64,000 nt of DNA from Colimorpha sp045222295 (GTDB lineage: Bacteria > Bacteroidota > Bacteroidia > Bacteroidales > P3). The stretch's first letter is position 1, and the number at the start of each line of letters is the position of its first letter. The notes under the pieces were generated by a model that was not told where the DNA came from, made no database searches, and saw only the letters and a list, made by a program, of their open reading frames with translations. The stretch spans positions 60,275 through 124,274 of the forward strand of contig JBGUXP010000001.1 in assembly GCA_045222295.1 (NCBI GenBank). Reading direction: 5' to 3'. Positions 28,131-37,746 of the stretch are shown here, in pieces. The position numbers and the translations under genes were made by a program.

Positions 28131-28205
28131 GCCTCCTTAGTTCAACGGATAGAATAGAGGTTTCCTAAACCTTTGATGAGGGTTCGATTCCCCCAGGAGG
28201 TACCA
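28131..28205 (+). tRNA. tRNA-Arg (anticodon CCT)
   Basis: GCCTCCT (28131-28137) pairs with AGGAGGT, ending at 28201. The anticodon loop TTCCTAA gives anticodon CCT, reading AGG codons. The T arm is GGGTTCGATTCCCC and CCA is encoded at 28203-28205. It sits 8 nt after infB and 11 nt before lepA with no promoter of its own visible, so it is probably cut out of the infB-lepA transcript. Confidence 0.93.
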
Positions 28206-28216
28206 AATAAAAAGAC

Positions 28217-29992
28217 ATGAAGAACATTCGCAATTTCTGCATTATCGCCCATATCGACCACGGTAAGAGTACATTGGCCGACCGCCTGTTGGAAGTGACG
28301 AATACTGTCAGCCAGCGCGAAATGCAGGATCAGGTGCTCGACGATATGGAACTGGAGAAGGAGCGTGGTATCACTATCAAGAGCCACGCCATCCAGATGA
28401 ATTACCGCGATTATGTGCTGAATCTTATCGATACGCCGGGTCACGTGGACTTCAGCTATGAGGTGTCGCGCGCCATTGCGGCTTGTGAGGGTGCCCTCTT
28501 GGTAGTGGACGCTACTCAGGGCATCCAGGCTCAGACGATAAGCAACCTCTACTTAGCATTAGAGAACGACCTGGAGATTATACCCGTGATGAACAAGATA
28601 GACCTCGACAGTGCGATGCCCGAAGAAGTTGCTGACGAGATTGTCGACCTGCTGGGCTGCAAGCCTGAGGAAATCCTCCGCTGTTCGGCAAAGACGGGCA
28701 TGGGCGTTCCGGAGATTCTCGACGCTATTGTCGACCGCATCCCCGCCCCCGAGGGCGACCCCAACGCACCACTGCAGGCGCTTGTTTTCGATTCTGTCTT
28801 CAACCCTTTCCGCGGTATCATCAGCTACTTCCGCATCGTAAACGGAACGCTGAAGACTGGTGACCACGTGAAGTTCTTCTCTACCGGAAAAGAGTACGAT
28901 GCCGACGAGGTGGGCGTGCTGCGTTTGAATATGGAGCCCTGCAAGCAACTCTCGGCTGGCAACGTAGGCTATATCATCAGCGGTATCAAGACCTCGAAAG
29001 AGGTGCGTGTAGGTGATACCATCACGCATGTCGCTGAACCTTGTGAAAAACCCATCGAGGGTTTCGAGGCCGTCAAGCCGATGGTCTTCGCAGGTGTCTA
29101 TCCAGTGGATACCGACGACTATGAAGAGTTGCGCGCCAGTATCGAGAAATTGCAGCTCAACGATGCCAGCCTCACCTTTGAGCCCGAATCCTCGCTTGCC
29201 CTAGGCTTCGGCTTCCGTTGTGGATTCCTCGGCCTGCTGCACATGGAGATCGTACAGGAGCGTCTCACCCGTGAATTCAACATGGATGTCATCACCACGG
29301 TACCCAACGTGCAGTACAAGGTAAAGCTCACCAACGGCAGCGAAATTGATGTCTACAACCCCTCGGGCATGCCCGAACCCAACAATATCGCCGAGGTCTA
29401 TGAGCCTTACATCCACGCGCAAATCATCACCAAGGCCGATTTCATCGGGCCGGTGATAAAGCTCTGCATGGACAAACGCGGCATCCTCAAGAACCAAAAT
29501 TACCTCACCACCGACCGCATCGAGATTACCTTCGACCTGCCGCTTGGCGAGGTGGTGTTCGACTTCTACGACAAGTTGAAGAGCATCTCGAAGGGCTATG
29601 CCTCGTTCGACTACTATATCAACGGCTACCAGCCCTCGAAGCTGGTGAAGCTGGAGATACTGCTCAACGGCGACCCCGTCGACGCCCTCAGCACCCTCAC
29701 CTATGTCGACAATGCCTATCCCATCGGTCGCAAGATGTGCGAGAAGTTGAAAGATCTTATCCCGCGCCAACAGTTCGACGTGGCCATCCAGGCCGCCATC
29801 GGCAGCAAGATTATTGCCCGCGAGACGGTGCGCCAGGTGCGCAAAGATGTGACGGCCAAGTGTTATGGTGGCGATATCACGCGTAAGCGCAAGTTGTTGG
29901 AAAAGCAGAAAGAAGGTAAGAAACGTATGCGTCAGGTGGGCAACGTTGAGGTGCCGCAGAGCGCCTTCCTAGCAGTGTTGAAACTGGATTAA
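28217..29992 (+). CDS. lepA: Elongation factor 4 (LepA)
   Basis: 591 aa, full length. G1 motif AHIDHGKST at residues 9-17, DTPGHVDF, and NKIDL are present, followed by EF-G-like domains and the LepA-specific C-terminal domain (CYGGDITRKRKLLEKQKEGK). LepA is a ribosome-associated GTPase that influences translation and 30S assembly. It continues the translation-gene cluster after tRNA-Arg. Confidence 0.97.
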   Translation: MKNIRNFCIIAHIDHGKSTLADRLLEVTNTVSQREMQDQVLDDMELEKERGITIKSHAIQMNYRDYVLNLIDTPGHVDFSYEVSRAIAACEGALLVVDATQGIQAQTISNLYLALENDLEIIPVMNKIDLDSAMPEEVADEIVDLLGCKPEEILRCSAKTGMGVPEILDAIVDRIPAPEGDPNAPLQALVFDSVFNPFRGIISYFRIVNGTLKTGDHVKFFSTGKEYDADEVGVLRLNMEPCKQLSAGNVGYIISGIKTSKEVRVGDTITHVAEPCEKPIEGFEAVKPMVFAGVYPVDTDDYEELRASIEKLQLNDASLTFEPESSLALGFGFRCGFLGLLHMEIVQERLTREFNMDVITTVPNVQYKVKLTNGSEIDVYNPSGMPEPNNIAEVYEPYIHAQIITKADFIGPVIKLCMDKRGILKNQNYLTTDRIEITFDLPLGEVVFDFYDKLKSISKGYASFDYYINGYQPSKLVKLEILLNGDPVDALSTLTYVDNAYPIGRKMCEKLKDLIPRQQFDVAIQAAIGSKIIARETVRQVRKDVTAKCYGGDITRKRKLLEKQKEGKKRMRQVGNVEVPQSAFLAVLKLD

Positions 29993-30015
29993 CGAACCAT
30001 TAAATATTCTTTACA

Positions 30016-30531
30016 ATGAAAAAAATCACAAAATTCTTTATGGCTACCTTGATGGTGGCTACTGTTGGCTTTATTGCCTGCAGCAAGGATGATGACAAAA
30101 AAACCGACAACTCCGAAACCTACACGGAGTCGGCCTCCTATGCCATCTATTACCAAGGTGCCGCTCTGACTGCCGGACAGACCATCAACTGCACCCCCAC
30201 GGCAGCACAGATTGAGCTCCAAGATGCCGAAGTTGACATCTATATGTTCAACAAAACAGAGTCCACGCTCAACACCTGCTTCAAAGTGGAGTTGACCGAA
30301 GGCCCCGACACGATGAAACAAATGCCTGTTTGCTATGGCGTCTGTGAGACCCATCAGAGTCCCTACACCCATGAAGCCATCGCATTAGCTCCCGGAATGG
30401 ACAGCAAACCCATCCAGGTGCATGTCTACATGGATATGCACAATACCAATACGGGCACCTACAAAATTACCGTCGGTGAAGGTGAGAACCTTGCCAACCC
30501 TCAAGTCTGTTTCGTAAAATTCACTTGGTAA
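30016..30531 (+). CDS. Hypothetical lipoprotein
   Basis: 171 aa. Lipoprotein signal peptide with lipobox VGFIAC (Cys22), followed by a Lys/Asp-rich spacer KDDDKKTDN, which suggests surface or outer-membrane anchoring. The rest is a small beta-rich domain with three cysteines. I do not recognise the family. It lies 23 nt after lepA and its last 11 nt overlap the convergent flippase gene. Confidence 0.65.
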   Translation: MKKITKFFMATLMVATVGFIACSKDDDKKTDNSETYTESASYAIYYQGAALTAGQTINCTPTAAQIELQDAEVDIYMFNKTESTLNTCFKVELTEGPDTMKQMPVCYGVCETHQSPYTHEAIALAPGMDSKPIQVHVYMDMHNTNTGTYKITVGEGENLANPQVCFVKFTW

Positions 30532-31777
30532 GAGAGCGCTCGTAGCGACGCATCTGCCACAGATACCACACCAGCAGGGACGCTTGAATAAGTGTCCCTG
30601 CTATTGCATATAAGATAATGGCTAAAAGGAAGTCTCCAACCCTGATTCCCACAGCAATGGCCACTACTCTCAGTACCATCAACACCAGAAAAAAGAGAAA
30701 TTCAATGCGCTGCGAGGAAAACACATTGGGAACAAACATTAGGGAGGTAGAACATAAGCCCACCAATGCCAGCGGCAGCAAAGCCTGCACAAAGACACCG
30801 CAACCCTGCCAGCGGTCGCCAAAACAGAAGACAAATACCGGCTCGGCAAGGAACCATGCTAGAATGCATAACGGAAGCGCAGCAGCCAACAACAGCATCA
30901 AGAAGCGCGACAACATGCGCATAGCCGGCAGCCGATGACGCACCGCTTCAGTGGTACGCGCATAGAGCACCCTCTCAAATGCCGCACTCAGAATATTGAC
31001 CGGTTGCAAAGTAAACGTCAACGCCAAGCCGAAAAGTCCAACCTCGGCACGATTGAAATAGAGTGCTGCCCAAAGAAACGGCAGGTTGGACGAGAAGGTA
31101 TTGACAAGATCCTTCGTAGCCACGAAGCAAGGGAAATTACGATACTTGGAGGCAGCTTTCTTGCGTTCTTCCGCCGTAGGGACGGGCAGGTGGAAGCTGT
31201 GCAGGCGGAGCCTGTAGTTGAGATTCGAGATAGCCTTCCCCAACACCGTTCCCACTGGTAAACCGCTAGCCGAAAAGCCCAATAAACCCAACATCACTTT
31301 TATCACGGCTCCCGATCCGGCATTTACATTGTCAGAAAACGCAATCTGAGCATATCGGTGAAACCGGTTGTAAAGAAAACTATAGACCCGTGATGTGCCA
31401 CTGAAGAAGACCATCGGCGGAATGAGCAACACCATCCAGCCCAACTGAGCGAAGTTTCCCGGCAAAGCATCTGAAAGCCAAAGCGCAAGAGCAACCGTTA
31501 GCAATAGTATGGAGACAAGGGCATTCAATCTCAATGCGAACCGCGCCACAGCCGAAGCTTCGTGTTCGTCATCAGCCACCACGATGGCCAACTCATACTT
31601 GCAGGTGCTGAAGATGATGAGCACCTCCATATAGGAATAGAAAATATTGAACAGGCCATAGTCGTCGGGGGTATAAATGCGTGTGAGCACAAAGTAGGCC
31701 GCCAGTGTGATGACCTGTGCTAGCACATTGCCGCTGACCAGCGTTGCCGCTTCACCTGCTATGCTTTTCATCCTCAT
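30521..31777 (-). CDS. Polysaccharide flippase (Wzx/MATE-like)
   Basis: 418 aa, about 12 hydrophobic segments, all along the protein. It begins GEAATLVSGNVLAQVITLAAYFVLTRIYTPDDYGLF, the usual N-terminus of the oligosaccharide flippase family, in which lipid-linked sugars are moved across the inner membrane. I chose the ATG at 31777, which overlaps the stop of the upstream VWA-type gene in an ATGA. No sugar-transferase genes are next to it; the O-antigen ligase-like gene is 10 kb away. Confidence 0.8.
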   Translation of the reverse strand: MRMKSIAGEAATLVSGNVLAQVITLAAYFVLTRIYTPDDYGLFNIFYSYMEVLIIFSTCKYELAIVVADDEHEASAVARFALRLNALVSILLLTVALALWLSDALPGNFAQLGWMVLLIPPMVFFSGTSRVYSFLYNRFHRYAQIAFSDNVNAGSGAVIKVMLGLLGFSASGLPVGTVLGKAISNLNYRLRLHSFHLPVPTAEERKKAASKYRNFPCFVATKDLVNTFSSNLPFLWAALYFNRAEVGLFGLALTFTLQPVNILSAAFERVLYARTTEAVRHRLPAMRMLSRFLMLLLAAALPLCILAWFLAEPVFVFCFGDRWQGCGVFVQALLPLALVGLCSTSLMFVPNVFSSQRIEFLFFLVLMVLRVVAIAVGIRVGDFLLAIILYAIAGTLIQASLLVWYLWQMRRYERSLTK

Positions 31778-33813
31778 ACCTCTCCATAGTATTTTCTCAG
31801 CACCCACTCGATACCGAGCAGCACAACTATCAGCAGCAACACCCACGGCAGATTCAACAACTCAGAAAAGCGAGTGTGGGTGTAGATGACCGGCTTGATG
31901 GTAGCGAGGCTGTCTCGCAGTGACTCCTGCTGGTCGGGATAGAACATTTGGCCGCCAGTAATGGTGCTGATGGTGCGCAAAAGAGTGTGGTCAGCTGTGA
32001 GGTTGGCCTGCTCCAGATGCAATGCCTCAACGGCAAAGGAGCCCTCTGTGGTAAGAGTCTCACCATTGTACTTTGTCTGAGCGGTGTATCGATAAAGTCC
32101 TTCGGGAAGACGCCCAAGCGAAAGGGTGTAGCCATCCCCTTCGCGGGTGAAGTTGAAATCGCCCTTAATAGAATCGCCCATGAGCATAAAGATGGCATCA
32201 GGCGTGTTGAAAGGCTCGTAGGTGTCATTGTAGAGTTGAGCATGAATGACAATATTATCGTTGTCTGAATAATGGCGTTCTGTCTCCACAATGAAACGTT
32301 CGCGCTGGTCGGTGATGGCCGTGAAATTCACTATCTGGCTCACCAGCCGGTCGAAATGCTCGTGCGAGTTGTTGTTCAGGTAATCCGCCAGGCGCCATTT
32401 CCACAAACCCTCTCCCCACACGAAGGCCACATGGAGGCGACCCCGCGCCAAGGCAGCGACCAAAGGCTGGCGAGTGTCGATATTTCCCAGTCGGGCGGTG
32501 AAGAGCGACTGGAGCGAGGACGACACCTTCCCCTCCCCAAAGGGGGCATCGAGGGGAGGAAGTTGCTCCAGGGCCTCACCGTCAGAAGCGTCAAGATTGA
32601 AGAGTGTGAAATGGTCATTATAGACTGCCGTCACCTCGCTGCTTTTCTTCACCTTGGAGACAATCTCCACTCCTGTATGCAGGGCGTTGAAGCGTAGCAG
32701 GTCGGTCTGGCAACCGATGACAAATACCTGCGGAAGGTTCTCGAATGCCTTAGGTATTTGGCGCGTGGACGACGGCAGGTTATGAAGAATCGCCAAGGAG
32801 TAAGCCTTCAATTCTTCATTCTTCGCTAAAATATCTTTTTTCTTCAAGGTGCTCAGTTCCCCTTCGGGGTGCTTCACTCTTAATTCTTCATTCAAAAACA
32901 CCTCGGCCTCATAGTTGGGGTTACTCTCCACGGCTTGTTTTAACGCTGCAAGGTCGGGATGCGGGGCGTTGCCGACAATGGCCACTTTTCGACGACCGTC
33001 AATGACATCAGTATAGAAGGTCAGCACGTTGTTCTCACGCTCCACCTCATTCTCCACCACCGACAGGCTGACGGTATATTTTTGCAATCCTTTCTCCTCG
33101 GCCTGTATACTGAATGTCAGTGTGGTGCCGAAGTCATCGTCGGAATAGCCTACCTGTTGTGAGGCCACCTTCTTCCCACGACCGTCGGTGACGGTGAGCT
33201 GGGCCGTGCGCCCTTTCAGTCGGTGGGCACCGATAGTAATCTCCACGGGGAAGGCATTGCCGAGGTAGGCGATGCGGTTGTGACGTATGTTGCTCAGGGC
33301 GGCATCGCGACGTGGCGTGGTATCGCCCAAGGCCACGGTGTAGACGGGAATTCCCAAACGCTCGGCAGTGGTGGTGGGATTCTGTCCTCGGTTGTAGATA
33401 CCGTCGGAAGCCAGCACGATGGCCGCCGCGTCGGGCGACACCTCCAGCATGGCACTGATGTCGGTCTGGCCGGTATTCGTGGTGTCTGCGCTGTACAGCA
33501 CACGGCAATGATCCTCGAGCTCGTCTCCAAGCGCCGCCAACGAGAATGCCGAATCGGCACTCATTTGCACCGACTCCGAACAGTCATCCACCAGCACTAT
33601 CAAAGGCTTCTGCCTCTCGTGCACCGTGCGCTTGGCCACCGGTGCCAACAGCAGCAACGCGATGACCGTCACCGCCACAAACCGCAGCGCCGCCAGCAGA
33701 GCATTGACTCCTTTGCTGAAATGGCGGTGCCCCACATAGTAAAGTCCCGCGGCGTAGGCGGCACCTGCCAGCAGGCAGAGCAGGACAAAGTACCAAGGAT
33801 AGTCAATTATCAT
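31774..33813 (-). CDS. Membrane protein with von Willebrand A-like domain
   Basis: 679 aa. Membrane segments lie near residues 6-25 and 40-60 and at the C-terminus (WVLLLIVVLLGIEWVL). Between the first two and residue 200 is a VWA-like region: LIVLVDDCSES, in which the usual DxSxS metal site is altered to DDCSES, and VLASDGIYNRG. The remainder is a beta-rich periplasmic part. The protein resembles BatA/BatB-like Bacteroidota proteins of unknown function. Two repeat-derived stretches (32526-32562 and 32811-32896) are translated in frame. Confidence 0.7.
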   Translation of the reverse strand: MIIDYPWYFVLLCLLAGAAYAAGLYYVGHRHFSKGVNALLAALRFVAVTVIALLLLAPVAKRTVHERQKPLIVLVDDCSESVQMSADSAFSLAALGDELEDHCRVLYSADTTNTGQTDISAMLEVSPDAAAIVLASDGIYNRGQNPTTTAERLGIPVYTVALGDTTPRRDAALSNIRHNRIAYLGNAFPVEITIGAHRLKGRTAQLTVTDGRGKKVASQQVGYSDDDFGTTLTFSIQAEEKGLQKYTVSLSVVENEVERENNVLTFYTDVIDGRRKVAIVGNAPHPDLAALKQAVESNPNYEAEVFLNEELRVKHPEGELSTLKKKDILAKNEELKAYSLAILHNLPSSTRQIPKAFENLPQVFVIGCQTDLLRFNALHTGVEIVSKVKKSSEVTAVYNDHFTLFNLDASDGEALEQLPPLDAPFGEGKVSSSLQSLFTARLGNIDTRQPLVAALARGRLHVAFVWGEGLWKWRLADYLNNNSHEHFDRLVSQIVNFTAITDQRERFIVETERHYSDNDNIVIHAQLYNDTYEPFNTPDAIFMLMGDSIKGDFNFTREGDGYTLSLGRLPEGLYRYTAQTKYNGETLTTEGSFAVEALHLEQANLTADHTLLRTISTITGGQMFYPDQQESLRDSLATIKPVIYTHTRFSELLNLPWVLLLIVVLLGIEWVLRKYYGEV
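32526..32562. repeat. C-rich/G-rich palindromic element in frame in the VWA-type gene
   Basis: CCTTCCCCTCCCC (32526-32538) is followed after a short AAA spacer by GGGGGC and GAGGGGAGGAAG (32551-32562), with CCCCTC and GAGGGG as exact inverted arms. It encodes LPPLDAPFGEGKV in the protein. It resembles the insert in the nucleotidyltransferase gene. Confidence 0.45.
32811..32896 (-). repeat. ATTCTTC heptamers translated in frame in the VWA-type gene
   Basis: ATTCTTC occurs twice in tandem at 32811-32824, and ACTCTTA, ATTCTTC and ATTCAAA follow each other at 32876-32896. Between them lies CCCCTTCGGGG (32859-32869), a small palindrome. In the protein these give KNEELK and LNEELRVK. The same heptamers fill the intergenic gap at 33897-33924, 1 kb away. 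Confidence 0.6.
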
Positions 33814-33921
33814 TTCTAAATTCTAATTTCTATATTCTCCCGTCCCAGTTGCTCCCCTAGGGGAGCTGTCACGCAGTGACTGAAGGGTACCTTTCAATTC
33901 TTCATTCTTAATTCTTCATTT
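33814..33921. repeat. Repeat-filled gap between the M16 peptidase and VWA-type genes
   Basis: GCTCCCCTAGGGGAGC (33851-33866) is a perfect 16-bp palindrome, followed by GTCAC-GCA-GTGAC (33868-33880). Then four heptamers ATTCTTC, ATTCTTA, ATTCTTC and ATTTTTA run from 33897 to 33924, crossing into the last codon of the M16 gene. No gene is seen. Confidence 0.75.
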
Positions 33922-35160
33922 TTAATTCCCATAGACGAGGGTGCTGAAGCGGTCGGGATGGAAGCGATCCTGCGCCACGCGCATGAGTTCGGCAGGCGTG
34001 ACTGACAGCAAGTCGGCATTCATCTCCTCGAGGGTGTTCACATGGTCGTAACTCAAATAGGCCTTACCGATGCTCTGCATCTCGTTCATTCCGAAATCGT
34101 CGTTGATGGCCATCTGACCTATCATCTGGCGTTGTGCCGACCGCAGCTGGCGTTCGGTAAGGGGTGTCTCAGCCATGCGCATCAGCTCATCGGTAATTAG
34201 GCGGCGTGCCTTCTCCTCGGCATCGAGGTCCACACCAGCATAGATATAGAAGAGGCCCGTATCGGAGAAGGGGACATACTGCGACTCGATGTTGTAACAG
34301 AAGCCATACCGCTCGCGGATGGCCACGTTGAGACGCGAGTTCATGGCCGGCCCACCTAGGATATTGTTCAGCAGCGTGAAAGCCGTCTTGTCGGCATGGT
34401 AGATATCGGGGGCCTCGCAGCCAATGAGCAGATGCGCCTGATGGGTGTGGCGGTTGACATGACGGTCAAACACACGGAACTCCGGCTTTTCATTCCGAGT
34501 ATTCTGTATATTCGGAGTATTCTGAATTCTCAGATTGTCATACTCCCCGAAATGCCTCTCGCAGAGCTTCACTAGCCGCTCCATCTTCACATTGCCGCTC
34601 ACCGTGACCACCATCTTCGACGGTGTGTAGTTCTGTTCCATGTGGCGGCGCAGCCGTTCGGGTGTGAAATGCTTCACATTTCGCTTGGTGCCAAGAATAT
34701 TGTGCGCCAACGGGTGCCCTTCGTAGGCCAGTTCCTCATACTGGTCGTAAATCAGCTCCGAAGGGCTGTCATTGTAGCTGTTGATCTCCTCCAGCACAAC
34801 ATCTTTTTCCCTTTCAATTTCATTCAATGGAAACGTACTGTGGAACAGAATATCGGCAAACAATTCCAGACAGCGTTCCAGATGCTCACTCAACGATGAA
34901 GCGTAGACACAGGTCTCCTCCTTGGTGGTGAAAGCGTTGAGTTCCCCTCCCACCCCGTCGATGCGGTTCAGGATGTGGTAGGCCTTGCGGTGCTCAGTGC
35001 CCTTGAAGAGAGAATGCTCAATAAAGTGCGCCATACCCTCGTCGGCACCGCGCTCGTCGCGGCTGCCCACGTTGATATACACTCCCGAGTAGGTAACCCT
35101 CGACGGAGTGTGGCTGAGTATTATCTTGATGCCATTCGGCAAAGTGTGGTATTCGTACAC
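33922..35160 (-). CDS. M16 family zinc metallopeptidase
   Basis: 412 aa, one M16 repeat pair. The inverted zinc site HFIEH (H45, E48, H49) is intact and is followed by the downstream glutamate region (NAFTTKEETCVYAS). It is of the processing-peptidase type and has no obvious signal peptide, so it may act in the cytoplasm. A 14-residue stretch, RIQNTPNIQNTRNE, is encoded by four 9-bp repeats (34492-34527) and is inserted in a linker region. The upstream 100 nt show no clear promoter. Confidence 0.88.
   Translation of the reverse strand: MYEYHTLPNGIKIILSHTPSRVTYSGVYINVGSRDERGADEGMAHFIEHSLFKGTEHRKAYHILNRIDGVGGELNAFTTKEETCVYASSLSEHLERCLELFADILFHSTFPLNEIEREKDVVLEEINSYNDSPSELIYDQYEELAYEGHPLAHNILGTKRNVKHFTPERLRRHMEQNYTPSKMVVTVSGNVKMERLVKLCERHFGEYDNLRIQNTPNIQNTRNEKPEFRVFDRHVNRHTHQAHLLIGCEAPDIYHADKTAFTLLNNILGGPAMNSRLNVAIRERYGFCYNIESQYVPFSDTGLFYIYAGVDLDAEEKARRLITDELMRMAETPLTERQLRSAQRQMIGQMAINDDFGMNEMQSIGKAYLSYDHVNTLEEMNADLLSVTPAELMRVAQDRFHPDRFSTLVYGN
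34492..34527 (-). repeat. Nine-base tandem array in frame in the M16 peptidase gene
   Basis: On the plus strand ATTCCGAGT, ATTCTGTAT, ATTCGGAGT and ATTCTGAAT are contiguous at 34492-34527. They encode the repetitive QNTPNIQNTRN stretch in the M16 protease. Confidence 0.75.
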
Positions 35161-35262
35161 GATATTTTATACAGTTGTTACATGAAATAACATTAAAACT
35201 GTAAAAATATTGTGTAGTCCTATGCGTTAATCAGCATTCTCCTTCCTATAACTTGAAGACTT

Positions 35263-37011
35263 CTATTGCAAAATAAATTTGCTGGTCATCATGCTGTCAG
35301 TGGTGTAGAGACGAAGGATGTAGATTCCGCGCTCAAGGCCGCGGACATCTATCTCGATGGAATCGTCGGCAATATTACGGGAGAGCGCGGATTGACCAAG
35401 CGTATTGATAAGCTCAACGCGACGGCAGTCGCGGATCCCCTGGACGGCAATGTAGTCGGTTGCAGGATTTGGATAGACGGACAACTCAAACTCCGTCGGG
35501 GCATCAATTCCATTGCAATCCTCATAGTATCTGTCGGAGAATTGACCCCAGTAATCATCTGCCAGGTATGCCTCGCGGCTGCCACAGGGAATAATAATAC
35601 TGTCGACGGTTGCTCCAATCAAACAACCATACTCTGTAGTGGCAGGCGGCATGTTGTTTTTCAACCGCAAAGATTCCATCTGACATCCATAGAAAACATC
35701 GACTTCTAGAGTGTCAACCGGAGCAGAGAAAACACCTTTGCGCATTCTTCCGTAGGCGAAAGCCCCCATTCCGACAACTCGCAATGTCGCTGGGAGATAC
35801 AATTCATCAACAGTATTGTGGTAAAAGGCATATTGACCTATAGTTTCAACTGCATCGCCCCAAATAATATGAGACAAAGACCGGCAATCATAGAATGTAT
35901 TTTCGGGAATGATACGCAAACCATTCGGTATCTCAATTGTTGTCAAGCTACTACAAGATTCAAAAACTCTTGCCCCCATCCTGTCAAGGGTATCGGGCAT
36001 CCTGACTTGGGACAACAACGAGCAGCCATAAAAAGCATATTCGTCAATCATTGCCAACCGACTTGGCATGTCGATACCCTTCAAAGAACTCGAACCAAAT
36101 GCATTATCTCCAATTGTGGTCACACTTTCCGGCAGGTGAACATATTTAATGTTTTTATTATAAAGAAAACCATATACCACACGCACAGTATTGGGGAGAA
36201 ATACAGAGTCCGCGCTCTTATGGCATGATAAGAGGGTATCGCCACCCATGGAGTAGATTTGCATTCCATTCATAAAATAGTGAGTATTCCCTTCCTCCAA
36301 GGTAAGATTGTTAAGAACTTTGCAATTTGCGAATAGATTTGCACCCATGTGAGTCACCGATGCAGGAATAACGATATTGTCAAGCAGGTGATTGCCAAAA
36401 AATGCCGATGCTCCTATACCAAGAAGCCCCTCTGGAAGGGTCACTCCTGTTATTCTTTTGCAATAGGCAAAAGCGCCGGGTGCTATGTGTGTTGTATTTT
36501 GCGGCAGGATTACGATGCCATTTTTCCCCGTTGGACACTCCACTGCCGTCGTCGAATCTTTACTAAACAACACCCCATCTATTGATCTATAGTTTGGATT
36601 GGATTCATCTACATTAATGGCCGTCAGTCCATCGACTGCAAGTGCTAGTTCTTCAATATCGGTCACCGAGGCGGGAATATTGATAGTTGTCAATCCGTAA
36701 GCAAACAAAAAACAACTATGCTTAATTCGCGTAACGGATGACGGAATGGTGACGCTGTAGACTGCACTATTGGAGAAAGCCTCTTCTCCTAAGGCGACAA
36801 CATCATACATAACCTGATTGTGGACCACCGTAGAGGGGATGTTATAATGCCCCCTATAGTATGTACATTCCAGAGGTGCCACTTCCACGGTGTGCTCCGT
36901 AGCAGACAAAACATTGTATGCAATGCCTCCTTCTTCAAAATACTGAGCCGAAGCGTTGGAAGATAAGCACAGAAGGAACGACCCTGCAAAAAAGTAGATG
37001 AGTTTTTTCAT
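35263..37011 (-). CDS. BspA-like leucine-rich repeat protein with T9SS type A sorting domain
   Basis: 582 aa. Signal peptide ending SNASAQ. From about residue 65 to 480 it carries LRR_5 (BspA-type) repeats of the form EEAFSNSAVYSVTIPSSVTRI. The C-terminus (YPNPATDYIAVQGIRDCRRV, NTLGQ, RGIYILRLYTTDS) is a type A T9SS signal, so it is probably exposed on the surface as an adhesin or binding protein. The region is AT-richer than the housekeeping genes. The first 235 bp have a near-identical partial copy at 38392-38627. Confidence 0.88.
   Translation of the reverse strand: MKKLIYFFAGSFLLCLSSNASAQYFEEGGIAYNVLSATEHTVEVAPLECTYYRGHYNIPSTVVHNQVMYDVVALGEEAFSNSAVYSVTIPSSVTRIKHSCFLFAYGLTTINIPASVTDIEELALAVDGLTAINVDESNPNYRSIDGVLFSKDSTTAVECPTGKNGIVILPQNTTHIAPGAFAYCKRITGVTLPEGLLGIGASAFFGNHLLDNIVIPASVTHMGANLFANCKVLNNLTLEEGNTHYFMNGMQIYSMGGDTLLSCHKSADSVFLPNTVRVVYGFLYNKNIKYVHLPESVTTIGDNAFGSSSLKGIDMPSRLAMIDEYAFYGCSLLSQVRMPDTLDRMGARVFESCSSLTTIEIPNGLRIIPENTFYDCRSLSHIIWGDAVETIGQYAFYHNTVDELYLPATLRVVGMGAFAYGRMRKGVFSAPVDTLEVDVFYGCQMESLRLKNNMPPATTEYGCLIGATVDSIIIPCGSREAYLADDYWGQFSDRYYEDCNGIDAPTEFELSVYPNPATDYIAVQGIRDCRRVELINTLGQSALSRNIADDSIEIDVRGLERGIYILRLYTTDSMMTSKFILQ
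36777..37011 (-). repeat. Direct repeat, copy 1 (5' end of the BspA-like gene)
   Basis: This stretch of about 235 bp, from the start codon to the LGEEAF codons of the BspA-like gene, is repeated on the same strand at 38392-38627 with roughly 90% identity by eye. The second copy is the front of a chimeric pseudogene. Confidence 0.85.
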
Positions 37012-37058
37012 TTAAAATAAGGTGGAAAACAGAAAAAGTAAGTAGCGTCTCTTTATCT

Positions 37059-37664
37059 TCATTGATTTTTATTAAAGTAATCAACCCACCATTTATCTGT
37101 GTTGATGAACGTTACCATACAATCGGAGCGTCCTTTAATATTGTTCGCCACGGTTTCAACTGCCTTTCGCGACACTTTTTGGAGCATATTACTCCATAGG
37201 ATGATAATGGTGTATTTTGTCTCAATCCCAAGTTCTGGGAAAACACTTCTATATTTGTCAAGGGACATACTGGAATGTATATCTTCGACAATGTCAGGGG
37301 TGGGAGGAAAGGTATCGAAAGACCCATAGTTGTTCCAGTCGAACGACATGAATCCACTTTGGGTATAGCAATTGATATGATAAAACACCAACGAGTCACC
37401 AGCAAAATATAGAACCTGCACGGGCTGTGCACGATGTTGCATCATGATGCTGTCAAGGTCAAGACGAATAATGCTATCCACCTGTTCCTTGGTGGCGATA
37501 ATTTGGGTGCAGTTTATGGTTTTTTGACTTTCCGTTAGGAAAGAATCAACTCGCTTACTGTCGAATTGCTTAAGTTCTTCAATGCCAAAGACCATTCTTG
37601 CAATGGACGAACAACTCGATAACGCTACAACAGAAATACACAATATTACTAATATTCTTTTCAT
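37059..37664 (-). CDS. Hypothetical lipoprotein
   Basis: 201 aa. Signal peptide with lipobox ALSSC (Cys18). The body is about 180 residues, mixed alpha/beta, with VQVLYFAGDSLVFYHINCY and FPELGIETKYTIIILWSN. I do not recognise the family. It lies 47 nt upstream of the BspA-like gene on the same strand and is AT-rich like its neighbours. Confidence 0.65.
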   Translation of the reverse strand: MKRILVILCISVVALSSCSSIARMVFGIEELKQFDSKRVDSFLTESQKTINCTQIIATKEQVDSIIRLDLDSIMMQHRAQPVQVLYFAGDSLVFYHINCYTQSGFMSFDWNNYGSFDTFPPTPDIVEDIHSSMSLDKYRSVFPELGIETKYTIIILWSNMLQKVSRKAVETVANNIKGRSDCMVTFINTDKWWVDYFNKNQ

Positions 37665-37746
37665 TCAATTATGAAACGCTAATTGGGGGCAAAAATTGTA
37701 TGGTCAGAACACCATACAGAATGCGAGGTATCCTGACCATAATGAA

